NCBI RefSeq assembly: GCF_000463155.2
Contig: NZ_AWFZ01000028.1
Span: forward strand, 964,910 to 1,028,909
DNA: 64,000 bases
From: Siccibacter turicensis LMG 23730
GTDB taxonomy: Bacteria > Pseudomonadota > Gammaproteobacteria > Enterobacterales > Enterobacteriaceae
Reading direction: 5' to 3'
Below, piece after piece: positions 9,305 through 19,371 of the stretch. The position numbers and the translations under genes are program-made. The notes under the pieces were generated by a model. It was not told where the DNA came from and ran no database searches. It saw nothing but the letters and a program-made list of their open reading frames with translations. Each line of letters opens with the position of its first letter. The stretch's first letter is position 1.

Positions 9305-9853
9305 ATGGTCAAGAAAGTAGAGTACCCGGTCGATCAGGTTCGTCACTGGCTGGAGCCAGGTCCGGTAGTGCTGCTCAGCAGCCACTGGCAGGGCGAGCAC
9401 AACATCATGACCCTCGGCTGGCACACTATCCTCGCCTTCTCCCCCTCGCTGGTGGGATGCATGATCGACGCCGGCAATCACAGCTACGAGATGATCCGCC
9501 AGAGCGGCGAGTGCGTGATCAATCTGCCAACCGTTGATATGGCGGAAACCGTCGCCAGGATCGGCAACTGTGACGGGGACGATCTGGATAAGTTCAGCCG
9601 TTTCAACCTGACACCGGAAGCCAGCCAACGGGTGGCCGCGCCTGGGATTGCCGAATGCCACGCCAGCTTTGAGTGCCGTCTCCACGACGACGCGCTCGCA
9701 TCGCGCTACAACTTCCTGATATTCGAAGTGGTGCACGCCCGGGTGAAACCGGAACCGGCGTGGCCGCAAACCCTGCACTACGCCGGAGAAGGGGTATTCC
9801 GTACCGATGGCGAGGTGCTGGACGTCAGCCACCTGTTTACCAAAGTCTCGTAA
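9305..9853 (+). CDS. Flavin reductase family protein (FMN-binding split barrel)
   Basis: A 182-residue protein of the flavin-reductase-like DIM6/NTAB family. Visible motifs are PVVLLSSHWQGEHNIMTLGWH and GECVINLP, typical of the FMN-binding split barrel. Relatives reduce FMN/FAD with NAD(P)H for a partner monooxygenase or act as small flavoproteins. No monooxygenase lies beside it, so the partner is unknown. The ATG at 9305 was preferred over one 18 bases upstream because GGAG lies 8 bases before it. It follows pdeB by 66 bases. Confidence 0.85.
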   Translation: MVKKVEYPVDQVRHWLEPGPVVLLSSHWQGEHNIMTLGWHTILAFSPSLVGCMIDAGNHSYEMIRQSGECVINLPTVDMAETVARIGNCDGDDLDKFSRFNLTPEASQRVAAPGIAECHASFECRLHDDALASRYNFLIFEVVHARVKPEPAWPQTLHYAGEGVFRTDGEVLDVSHLFTKVS

Positions 9854-9861
9854 TGACCGCA

Positions 9862-9888
9862 GCGGTGCCTTCCGGCACCGCCTTCTTG
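9862..9888 (+). terminator. Hairpin after the flavin reductase gene
   Basis: An 8-bp perfect stem (GCGGTGCC, 9862-9869 with 9874-9881) and a TTCC loop are followed by the weak tract CTTCTTG. It lies between the flavin reductase gene and the convergent lacZ. Confidence 0.5.
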
Positions 9889-9892
9889 CCCG

Positions 9893-13021
<3,129 letters not shown>

Positions 13022-13023
13022 TC

Positions 13024-13052
13024 ACTCTGCACAGGATCGGGCAGAGAGTAAA
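13024..13052 (-). promoter_or_regulatory. Possible lacZ promoter
   Basis: On the minus strand TTTACT (13047-13052) and CAGAGT (13024-13029) are separated by exactly 17 bases, at the expected distance from the operator. The -10 is a poor match (3 of 6). No TGTGA-N6-TCACA CRP site is visible upstream. An inverted repeat CTCTGC/GCAGAG spans the spacer. Confidence 0.38.
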
Positions 13053-13080
13053 GATCGCACCGGTACCGATGCGAAGCGGA

Positions 13081-14172
13081 TCACATATCGTTAGCGCAAT
13101 CGAGATCCGCGACCTGCTGCGCCAGCTGCGTGAGGCGGGCAGCGATCTGTTGCGGCGTCAGCCCGCTGTCGCGGCGCGGGCCGCTGGTGTGGCGGGGAAT
13201 GAGGCTCACCGGCAGCGTGATGGCGTTCTCCGCCAGCGGTGCGGCATGCAGCCGGGCCAGCAGCCATTCGACGCTCTTCTCGCCCAGCACACGGAAGTCC
13301 TGCCGCACGGTGGTCAACGCCGGCGTAAACCAGGCGCTGTCGGCGGTATCGTCGTAGCCGACAATGGAAATCGCATCCGGCACCGGGATCTGCTGTTCCG
13401 CGCAGGCGTGCAGCACGCCAAGCGCCATCTGATCGTTGGCGACCACTACCGCGTCCGGCCGGGCGGCGAGGATCGCATGAGCATGGTGATAGCCCGAGGC
13501 GGCGCTCCAGTCACCGTGCGCTTCCACGCAGGGTGTCAGCCCGGCCTCGTGCAACGCATCGCGCCACCCCTGATGACGCAGCCGGGCAGAGACGGACTCC
13601 TGCGGCCCGGCCAGGCAGGCAATGCGCCGGTGGCCGAGCGCCAGCAGGTGCGCGATCCCCAGCCGCGCGCCCTGCGCGGCATCAAACACCATCGAGGGCA
13701 CCGGCGCACCGTGGCCCACGTCGAGAAACAGCACCGGCAACGGCTGGCTGCGCGCGGCAATCTCCCGGGCGGCCTCGTCCTCCAGCGGGACGTTGATCAG
13801 CAGCGCATCGACACGCTGCGCCAGCAGCCCGGCCACCGCCGCTTCACAGGCCGCCTGGCTGCCGTCCTCGGGCATCGACATCACCACGTTATAGCCGGCG
13901 AGCGTGGCGCGGCGTTTTACCGCGGCGGCAATCTGCGACGGGGCATGCAGCGACAGATCGGCGGTCACCAGCCCCAGCGTGCGCTGCGCCTTGCCCGCCA
14001 GCTGCTGCGCCAATCGGTTGGGCACATAGTGCAGCTGCGTCATGGCCTGCTCCACCTTTTCACGGGTGCGCTCGGAGACGTGTTCCGCCCGGTTAATCAC
14101 CCGGGAAACGGTTTGATAGGAGACGCCCGCGTGACGGGCGACGTCGTACAGCGTGATGGATTTTGGCTTCAT
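13081..14172 (-). CDS. lacI: Lac repressor
   Basis: A 363-residue LacI-family repressor (360 in K-12). The DNA-binding helix-turn-helix is at residues 6-30 (ITLYDVARHAGVSYQTVSRVINRAEHVS), with the hinge helix around 50-58 (RLAQQLAGK), then the periplasmic-binding-like sugar domain. The C-terminal heptad tail (LTPQQIAARLTQLAQQV) resembles the tetramerisation helix of E. coli LacI, so a looping tetramer is plausible. It is followed by lacZ on the same strand after 95 bases, with one operator copy there and a second copy just upstream of its own start. Confidence 0.95.
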   Translation of the reverse strand: MKPKSITLYDVARHAGVSYQTVSRVINRAEHVSERTREKVEQAMTQLHYVPNRLAQQLAGKAQRTLGLVTADLSLHAPSQIAAAVKRRATLAGYNVVMSMPEDGSQAACEAAVAGLLAQRVDALLINVPLEDEAAREIAARSQPLPVLFLDVGHGAPVPSMVFDAAQGARLGIAHLLALGHRRIACLAGPQESVSARLRHQGWRDALHEAGLTPCVEAHGDWSAASGYHHAHAILAARPDAVVVANDQMALGVLHACAEQQIPVPDAISIVGYDDTADSAWFTPALTTVRQDFRVLGEKSVEWLLARLHAAPLAENAITLPVSLIPRHTSGPRRDSGLTPQQIAARLTQLAQQVADLDCANDM

Positions 14173-14225
14173 AGCGACCTGAATGTGGTGGGGATCGCCG
14201 CTATTCTAGCGCAGTTTTTCGCGGG

Positions 14226-14242
14226 TTGTGAGCGCTTCGCCG
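14226..14242. promoter_or_regulatory. Second lac operator-like site upstream of lacI
   Basis: TTGTGAGCGCTTCGCCG shares its first 15 bases exactly with the operator before lacZ, but in the opposite orientation and about 1.2 kb away. It lies 54 bases before the lacI start, at the edge of the yczE-like gene. It could serve lacI autoregulation and a LacI-bridged loop enclosing lacI. This is an inference from sequence identity. Confidence 0.5.
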
Positions 14243-14243
14243 T

Positions 14244-14852
14244 TCAGACGACCGGCGCGCTGGCCGCTATCGCAGGCTGCGGCTTTGGGCGAAACCATGG
14301 CATAAACAGCTGGATCAGCGGCCCGATCGCCAGCGCATAGAGCACGGTGCCGACCCCGAGCGTGCCGCCCATCGCCCATCCGGCGAGCAGCACGGTCAGT
14401 TCGATGGCGGTACGTACGGTGCGCACCGACCAGCCGGTACGGGCGTTGATCCCGGTCATCAGCCCATCGCGCGGCCCGGCGCCAAACCCGGCCCCGATAT
14501 ACATCCCCGTCGCCATCGCATTGAGCACCACGGCGCTCACCAGCAGCGTCGCCTGCAACGCCAGACCCTGTATCGGTGGCATCACCGCCAGCGTCGCATC
14601 CGCCGCCAGGCCGATGACAATCACATTGCTGATGGTCCCAAGGCCGGGGCGCTGGCGCAGCGGGATCCAGAACAGCAGCACCAGCGCGCCGACGAGGATC
14701 ATCACCAGCCCGATGTTAAGCGAGAACAGCCGCGCTACACCGAGGTGGAACACGTTCCAGGGATCGGCCCCCAGATTTGCCGTGACGAACATGGCAGCGG
14801 AGATGCCATACAGGCTGAGTCCAAAATAGAGTTGAAATAACCGGCGTAACAT
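14244..14852 (-). CDS. YczE/YyaS/YitT-family membrane protein
   Basis: A 202-residue multi-pass inner membrane protein beginning MLRRLFQLYFGLSLYGI, with about five or six hydrophobic segments and the family glycine-rich motif YIGAGFGAGPRDGLM. The function is not established; genes of this family are often paired with MocR-type regulators, as here. The ATG at 14852 has an AGAGGG site a few bases upstream. The reading frame continues upstream through the antisense strand of the MocR gene, which is not taken as coding. The lac operator copy lies just beyond its stop codon. Confidence 0.85.
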   Translation of the reverse strand: MLRRLFQLYFGLSLYGISAAMFVTANLGADPWNVFHLGVARLFSLNIGLVMILVGALVLLFWIPLRQRPGLGTISNVIVIGLAADATLAVMPPIQGLALQATLLVSAVVLNAMATGMYIGAGFGAGPRDGLMTGINARTGWSVRTVRTAIELTVLLAGWAMGGTLGVGTVLYALAIGPLIQLFMPWFRPKPQPAIAASAPVV

Positions 14853-14939
14853 AATCCCTCTCATACTGTGCAGTGTTATATTCCACTCTAGCGACATTGG
14901 CCCTATTATTAAGGTCCAGTTTTGACAAAGTGGACTGCT
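14853..14939. promoter_or_regulatory. Divergent region between yczE-like gene and MocR regulator
   Basis: An 87-base gap containing TCCACT (14882-14887) inverted against AGTGGA (14929-14934), and GTCCA (14914-14918) inverted against TGGAC (14931-14935). Repeats of this kind next to MocR genes are plausible binding sites for the regulator. Visual evidence only. Confidence 0.35.
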
Positions 14940-16355
14940 ATGAATACCCGTCGTTCCGGAAGCCTTTCGCTGGTGCGTTTGCTCGGCAACTGGCAGCAGC
15001 CAGCGTCGCGCGCCCCGCTCTACCAACAGCTTGCCCAAGCCCTGCGCCTGCTGATCCTTGATGGCCGCCTGCCGCTCAACAGCCGCCTGCCCGGCGAGCG
15101 TGAGCTGGCCGCGGCGCTCAACGTCAGCCGCACCACAGTGGCAAGCGCGCTGGGCCAGCTGCGCGACGAAGAGTACCTGGTGAGCCGCCACGGTTCGGGT
15201 TCGGTGATCGTCCTGCCCGAGCAGCGCAGCGTACCGGGTCGCCACAGCGTGCCGCAGGCGCTGGATCTCTCTACCGCCGCACTGCCCGCCGGGCCTGAGA
15301 TCCACCATGCCTTTTCCCACGCCCTTAGTCAGCTTCCCGGTTTTCTCGACCACACCGGCTACGATCGGCAGGGGCTGCTGAGCGTGCGCCAGACCGTTGC
15401 CGAGCGCTACTGCGCGCGCGGTCTGCCTACCACCGCGGATGAGATCATGATGGTGAACGGCGCGGTGCAGGGTTTTGCGCTGGTGCTGCGTCTTCTGACC
15501 GGGCCGGGGGATCGCGTGGCGGTGGACAATCCCACCTATCCACTGGCGCACGCCGCCATCGAAGGTGCTTCCTGTCGCGCGGTGGGCATTGCGTTGCCGG
15601 AGCAGGGCTGGGACTGCGCCGCGCTGGCCGCCACCCTCGCCCAGACCGCCCCGCGCCTCGTCTACCTGCTGCCGGATTTTCACAACCCCACCGGGCGCTG
15701 CATGGATGCGGATACCCGACGCGAGGTGGCGGAGATTGCCGCCCGCGCCCGTACCACGCTGGTGGTGGACGAAACCATGGTCGATCTCTGGTATGACGCC
15801 CCGCCGCCCCCGCCGCTGGCGGCCTTCGGCGATCGGCAGACCATCACCATCGGCTCGGCGGGAAAAAGCTTCTGGGGCGGGCTGCGTCTGGGCTGGGTGC
15901 GCGCCCCGGCACGGACTATCGCCTCGCTGACCCAGGTACGCGACAGCCTCGATCTCGGCTCGCCGCTGCTGGAGCAGCTTGCGGTGCAGGCGTTGATCAA
16001 TGACGGGGAGCGCTTTTTGCCGCAGCGGCGCGCCATGCTGCGCGAGAGACGCGATGCGGCCGCGGCGATGCTGCAACGCCACTTTCCGGAATGGCGCTTT
16101 CAGATGCCCGAAGGCGGGCTATCATTCTGGATAGAGCTGCCACGCCCGCTGGCCTCGCAGTTCGCTGCCAGCGCGCTGAGCGCCGGTATTCACATCGGCG
16201 CCGGGCCGCGCTTTGGTGCCGATGGCGCCTTCGAACGCTTTATGCGCCTGCCGTTTGCGCTGGAGACCGCCCGGCTTGAGGATGCGCTTGTTCGCCTGCA
16301 ACCGATCTGGCAGTCGCTCTCCCGCGCCCCGCTGCGCAGCCGCAGCCTGGTGTGA
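14940..16355 (+). CDS. MocR-type GntR regulator with PLP aminotransferase-like domain
   Basis: A 471-residue MocR/PdxR-family transcription factor. It has an N-terminal winged helix (about 20-85; LPGERELAAALNVSRTTVASALGQLRDEEYLVSR) fused to a fold-type I aminotransferase domain. The PLP lysine lies in ITIGSAGKSFWGGLRLGW and the cofactor Asp/Tyr region in VDETMVDLWYD. Such proteins sense PLP or an amino compound and rarely act as enzymes. The ATG at 14940 was chosen over an in-frame TTG 18 bases upstream. It probably controls the divergent yczE-like membrane gene. Its last 116 bases lie opposite the tail of a convergent gene. Confidence 0.88.
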   Translation: MNTRRSGSLSLVRLLGNWQQPASRAPLYQQLAQALRLLILDGRLPLNSRLPGERELAAALNVSRTTVASALGQLRDEEYLVSRHGSGSVIVLPEQRSVPGRHSVPQALDLSTAALPAGPEIHHAFSHALSQLPGFLDHTGYDRQGLLSVRQTVAERYCARGLPTTADEIMMVNGAVQGFALVLRLLTGPGDRVAVDNPTYPLAHAAIEGASCRAVGIALPEQGWDCAALAATLAQTAPRLVYLLPDFHNPTGRCMDADTRREVAEIAARARTTLVVDETMVDLWYDAPPPPPLAAFGDRQTITIGSAGKSFWGGLRLGWVRAPARTIASLTQVRDSLDLGSPLLEQLAVQALINDGERFLPQRRAMLRERRDAAAAMLQRHFPEWRFQMPEGGLSFWIELPRPLASQFAASALSAGIHIGAGPRFGADGAFERFMRLPFALETARLEDALVRLQPIWQSLSRAPLRSRSLV

Positions 16356-16938
16356 ACCAGCCCGCAGGCAGCGGGATCACCTTGAGCGTCGCTTCCGCGA
16401 AGTCGTTATGGTGAACGGAAAAGCCGTTGATGCCGTAAGGTACGGGCCTGTCACGCAGCCAGCATCCGGAGAGCGTCAGCAGCATGTCATCCCGGTTTTC
16501 CATCATCTGGGCAGCAACCCGGTGCAGCACCCGTTCGGCAAGCGCGCGGGCCGCCGCCGCGCCGGGACTGGCGGCGTAGAGCGAGGCGGCCTGCATGCTC
16601 TGCGCCGCCTGCGCAACCCGCTGTTCAAGGCGTTGCCCCGCCTCGCGGACGTCGGCGTCTGACTCCATGATCGCCACCGAAAGCGCGACAAACGCCCCAG
16701 GGTTTGCCGGCCCATAGAGCAGTATCCCTTCCCCGGCAGGCACCAGCGGCTGCCAGGCTCTCACATTGCTGAACTCCACCACCTGGGTGTGAAACCCAGG
16801 CTCGCGCCCGCTGTTGGCATCCATCCCCACCACCACAACGTATGGCTCGCTGTAGCGGTCCATCAGATCGCCAGACTGCCGCAGTTTCAGCGCCGACAGC
16901 ACAATGGCGATGGGATCGGTATGGGCATTAAATTCCAT
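16240..16938 (-). CDS. Hypothetical protein, not recognised
   Basis: A 232-residue protein of unknown family. Codon usage and composition look like a real gene: MEFNAHTDPIAIVLSALKLRQS at the start, a beta-rich centre (GEGILLYGPANPGAFVALSVAIME), and an Ala/Gln-rich helical segment (about 95-140). No signal peptide or transmembrane segment is evident. ATG 16938 is preceded by GAGGTG; a GTG 6 bases upstream is an alternative. The well-composed part ends at about WFTPG, and the last 38 residues (CGCAAGRGRATARS...) are read antisense through the 3' end of the MocR gene, suggesting loss of an earlier stop. Confidence 0.65.
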   Translation of the reverse strand: MEFNAHTDPIAIVLSALKLRQSGDLMDRYSEPYVVVVGMDANSGREPGFHTQVVEFSNVRAWQPLVPAGEGILLYGPANPGAFVALSVAIMESDADVREAGQRLEQRVAQAAQSMQAASLYAASPGAAAARALAERVLHRVAAQMMENRDDMLLTLSGCWLRDRPVPYGINGFSVHHNDFAEATLKVIPLPAGWFTPGCGCAAGRGRATARSVAGEQAHPQAGRSPAQTAGA

Positions 16939-17061
16939 AAACACCTCGAAGATAAGCGCATCGGACAGGCAGACGAGCGTGGCACAGCGGGCACCGGCAA
17001 AGTGCGGTGACGCAGGGGGGATGAGAAAGCGTGAGGAAAAATGAGGCGATGCAAGAAAGCT

Positions 17062-17081
17062 GACGAACCCGCGGGTTCGTC
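17062..17081. repeat. Perfect 20-bp palindrome
   Basis: GACGAACCCGCGGGTTCGTC is a fully self-complementary 20-mer in the 201-base gap after the 73-codon gene. As a hairpin it would have an 8-bp stem and CGCG loop; on the minus strand it is followed by AGCTTTCTTG, a poor U tract. It could be a terminator for the small-gene pair or an operator for a dimeric regulator. Confidence 0.6.
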
Positions 17082-17139
17082 TAAACGTCGTCCGTGACGC
17101 GTAAAGATGGATGATGAGGCGATGTTATTGAAATGAGGA

Positions 17140-17361
17140 TCAGTGCTGACGCGGGATCGCAAACCCTTTCAGCGTGATAACGAAGCTGTCGTCCTCTTTG
17201 ACGATTCTGGCGCCGGCGTCACACCAGTCTGACGCGATACGAAAAAATTCGTCGCTCTCCACGTTCCAGCCCAGACGAACGTGCTTCACATAACCGGAGC
17301 GCAGCAGATTGCAGGCTTCAGCGTAGTTGTGCGCCGTAGTGTGCGGCTCGTGACGTTTCAT
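17140..17361 (-). CDS. Small hypothetical protein, second gene of a coupled pair
   Basis: A 73-residue soluble protein beginning MKRHEPHTTAHNYAEACNLL and ending LKGFAIPRQH, with one cysteine and a hydrophilic, mixed alpha/beta composition. The family is not recognised. Its ATG overlaps the stop of the upstream gene by four bases (ATGA), so the two are translationally coupled. The order (DNA-binding-like gene first, small unknown second, 4-base overlap) is like that of toxin-antitoxin operons, but nothing in the sequence shows toxicity. Confidence 0.65.
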   Translation of the reverse strand: MKRHEPHTTAHNYAEACNLLRSGYVKHVRLGWNVESDEFFRIASDWCDAGARIVKEDDSFVITLKGFAIPRQH

Positions 17362-17600
17362 TTTTTCTTCTTAAGCAGTTTACGCAGGGCTTTGATTTCT
17401 TTATCCGATAACGGCTCAGCGCGCGCTTCTTCGGTGTGCTGGCTGTCGATCTCGTCTTCAGAAATTTCGTCGTCGTTCATGGCGCTGAGCAGCAGCCTTT
17501 CCGTCACCGAGCCGAGCGTTTCGTCATTTTCCTGGGCGTACTCGCGCAGACGCTCTTTTAACTCCGCATTGATTTTGACATTCAGTACCGCCGTGGTCAT
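17358..17600 (-). CDS. Small ribbon-helix-helix-like protein, first gene of a coupled pair
   Basis: An 80-residue protein. The N-terminus (TTAVLNVKINAELKERLREYA, then SVTERLLLSAM) fits a ribbon-helix-helix fold: a beta strand of alternating residues followed by two helices. The middle is acidic (DDEISEDEIDSQ) and the C-terminus is a basic helix ending LRKLLKKKK. AAGGAACCTCT precedes the ATG. It overlaps the following 73-codon gene by four bases. The role could be that of a small DNA-binding regulator or antitoxin; the assignment to RHH is by pattern only. Confidence 0.65.
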   Translation of the reverse strand: MTTAVLNVKINAELKERLREYAQENDETLGSVTERLLLSAMNDDEISEDEIDSQHTEEARAEPLSDKEIKALRKLLKKKK

Positions 17601-17875
17601 AGAGGTTCCTTACGGTTAAATGAGGGGGAAAATGAAGGCGTTACGCCATCGATGCGGTACTAACATGAATAACAAAGATGACAGGCGTATGACAGATCGG
17701 TGACAGCATGCGGAAATGTGACAGCGTCAACGTACCGGGCAAAGCGCGGTAACAGGCTGTGATGGAACGGAAATTCAGGCGTGTCTGTTCACCGCGGCGA
17801 GGAGCAGCGAGCGATGGTGAAGCGTTGAATTATCAGTACAGGAAAGGGAAAAACTGACTGGCGGACGCCAGAATT

Positions 17876-17989
17876 GGGTGGGGGCCCTGCCAGCTACATC
17901 CCGGCACACACGTCATCTGCCCTGGCTGCTTCCTTCCGGACCTGACCTGGTGAACAGAGTAGCGTTGCGGGAGAACCAACAGGGCCCCC
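17876..17989 (-). ncRNA. ffs: 4.5S RNA of the signal recognition particle
   Basis: The 114-base RNA matches the E. coli 4.5S RNA almost throughout. It begins GGGGGCCCTGTTGG and ends GGCAGGGCCCCCACCC, pairing the two ends. The Ffh-binding domain has the conserved GTCAGGTCCGGAAGGAAGCA segment with its GGAA tetraloop. It binds Ffh to form the particle that targets inner-membrane proteins. The neighbour ybaZ is the same as in K-12. Coding readings across it are spurious. Confidence 0.97.
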
Positions 17990-18027
17990 ATTGAGAGCGT
18001 TGAGGTGAGCATCAACGCGCAGGCGGC

Positions 18028-18056
18028 ATTATCCTTATAACCCCCGCCAATTGCAA
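18028..18056 (-). promoter_or_regulatory. Promoter of ffs
   Basis: On the minus strand TTGCAA (18051-18056) and GATAAT (18028-18033) are separated by 17 bases and followed by a GC-rich discriminator (GCCGCCTGCGCG), typical of stable-RNA promoters. Transcription would begin about 30 bases before the mature 5' end, consistent with a processed precursor. Confidence 0.6.
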
Positions 18057-18241
18057 CCCGGCCACGACCGGGTGCTGGTTTCTTGTTCGAAAGCGGACAA
18101 AGCATCCCTTGTCAGTGCCTCACGCCCAGAACGGCTGGTTTACCTTTAACCGCCGATGAGTAGAGCGAAGAAACGATCTCAAAACGCCGTTGACCTGGCC
18201 CGCTAACCCTCTATGCTGAAGGGCTTATTGCCGGAGGCTAT

Positions 18242-18553
18242 ATGGATCGTCAGGACACTTTTCCCCAGCGCGTTTACCAGATTGTGGCCGCCATCCCGGA
18301 AGGCTACGTGACCACCTATGGCGATGTGGCAAGGCTGGCAGGATCGCCGCGTGCGGCGCGTCAGGTGGGCGGCGTGCTGAAACGTCTGCCGGAGGGCAGC
18401 CAGCTACCCTGGCACAGGGTGGTGAATCGGCATGGCGCAATTTCGCTGACCGGGCCGGATTTACAGCGGCAGCGTCAGGCGTTGTTAGCGGAAGGGGTAC
18501 AGGTAAGCGGGAGTGGGCAGATAGATATGCAGCGCTATCGCTGGCAGTACTGA
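18242..18553 (+). CDS. ybaZ: Alkyltransferase-like protein (DNA base-flipping)
   Basis: A 103-residue Atl protein. It has the fold of the O6-alkylguanine-DNA alkyltransferase active domain, but the acceptor cysteine is replaced by tryptophan in the motif LPWHRVVNRHG. It binds O6-alkylguanine in DNA, flips it out and recruits nucleotide excision repair. The minor-groove helix GSPRAARQVGGVLKRLP is intact. A strong GGAGG site lies 6 bases before the ATG. It converges with ybaY. Confidence 0.94.
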   Translation: MDRQDTFPQRVYQIVAAIPEGYVTTYGDVARLAGSPRAARQVGGVLKRLPEGSQLPWHRVVNRHGAISLTGPDLQRQRQALLAEGVQVSGSGQIDMQRYRWQY

Positions 18554-18572
18554 CCCCGGCGAACCGGGGTCA
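18551..18572. terminator. Hairpin between convergent ybaZ and ybaY
   Basis: A 9-bp perfect stem (TGACCCCGG, 18551-18559 with 18564-18572) and CGAA loop start at the ybaZ stop codon. No U tract follows on either strand, so it may be a 3'-end stabiliser or a factor-assisted terminator. Confidence 0.45.
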
Positions 18573-18581
18573 GAGAGCAGA

Positions 18582-19154
18582 TTAATACGTGGTCGGGGCC
18601 GGAACGGCGGACGACGGTGTAATCTGGGTCGGCGAGGTCGCCGGAACGGTAGTAGCTGCACCACCGCTCTGGTTTACCGGAACGGCAGTCTGCTGTACCG
18701 GCACCAGGGTCAGATCGGCTTTGGTGCCGCCCTGGGTCACCACCGGCTTGACGTTATCGGTGATGAACACCAGCTTATCGTCAATGGTGATGGCCGCACT
18801 CAGCAGGATGCGCGCATCGGGCTTGATCTCGGACGGGTTAAACGGCAGTTCAAAGCTGAACGGCGCCTGTTTACCGTCGGTACGCACCACTTTCTGCGCC
18901 AGCACTTTCGACGGCTGGTTCGCCACGGAAGCATCAGATAGCGTTACGGTCAGAGCGGCATCCGGCGGCAGGGCCACTTTCTGACGGATCCATACGGTAC
19001 CGGAAACATTCGGCTGCTTCAGAACAGGTTGCGCGTTAACGCCTGCGGTATTCGGGTTCAGCGCCGGAACAGCAATGTCGGCGCTTTTGTCGTGTGCGCA
19101 GCCTGCGAGCGCCACGGCAACGGCTAAACCACTTAACATGTGCACGATTTTCAT
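18582..19154 (-). CDS. ybaY: Lipoprotein YbaY
   Basis: A 190-residue envelope lipoprotein of the YbaY/YscW family. The signal peptide MKIVHMLSGLAVAVALAGC ends in the lipobox LAGC, so C19 would be lipidated. The mature domain is a beta-sandwich (SGTVWIRQKVALPPDAALTVTLSDAS), followed by a low-complexity tail rich in Thr, Pro and Ser. AAGGAG lies 7 bases before the chosen ATG; a longer in-frame start is unlikely because it would bury the signal peptide. The function is unknown; YscW relatives are pilotins of secretion systems. Confidence 0.92.
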   Translation of the reverse strand: MKIVHMLSGLAVAVALAGCAHDKSADIAVPALNPNTAGVNAQPVLKQPNVSGTVWIRQKVALPPDAALTVTLSDASVANQPSKVLAQKVVRTDGKQAPFSFELPFNPSEIKPDARILLSAAITIDDKLVFITDNVKPVVTQGGTKADLTLVPVQQTAVPVNQSGGAATTVPATSPTQITPSSAVPAPTTY

Positions 19155-19324
19155 TGAATTCTCCTTATCTTCAATGCACCCACGGGAAATACTCCCGCCA
19201 GAGTGAGTGGCTAAAACAACGTAACGAGCTAAGTGTGGCACAGGTCACTTATATTTGCCTGGTAACAGACCGGCATTCAGACTTTTGAACCCCTCGGACC
19301 AGTTGATAAACCAGGTTATACTCA

Positions 19325-19338
19325 CCGGTAATTACCGG
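19325..19338. repeat. 14-bp palindrome in the tesB leader
   Basis: CCGGTAATTACCGG is a perfect palindrome located 34-47 bases before the tesB ATG, just after a TATACT sequence (19317-19322) that could be a -10 element. It could be an operator, but no regulator is known to me. Confidence 0.4.
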
Positions 19339-19371
19339 CACGGTTGTGCTTTGTCTATCTTGAGGAAATGT

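Noticed and set aside
8345-9832. A 495-codon minus-strand open frame opposite pdeB and the flavin reductase gene
   Set aside because: It is antisense to two well-recognised genes, has no family motif and spans a gene boundary; such frames are common in GC-rich coding DNA.
14922-14939. TTG start for the MocR-type gene
   Set aside because: No ribosome site precedes it, and the ATG at 14940 leaves a complete winged-helix domain.
14853-16082. N-terminal extension of the yczE-like frame
   Set aside because: The extension is antisense to the MocR gene and rich in His/Arg; the membrane protein begins properly at 14852.
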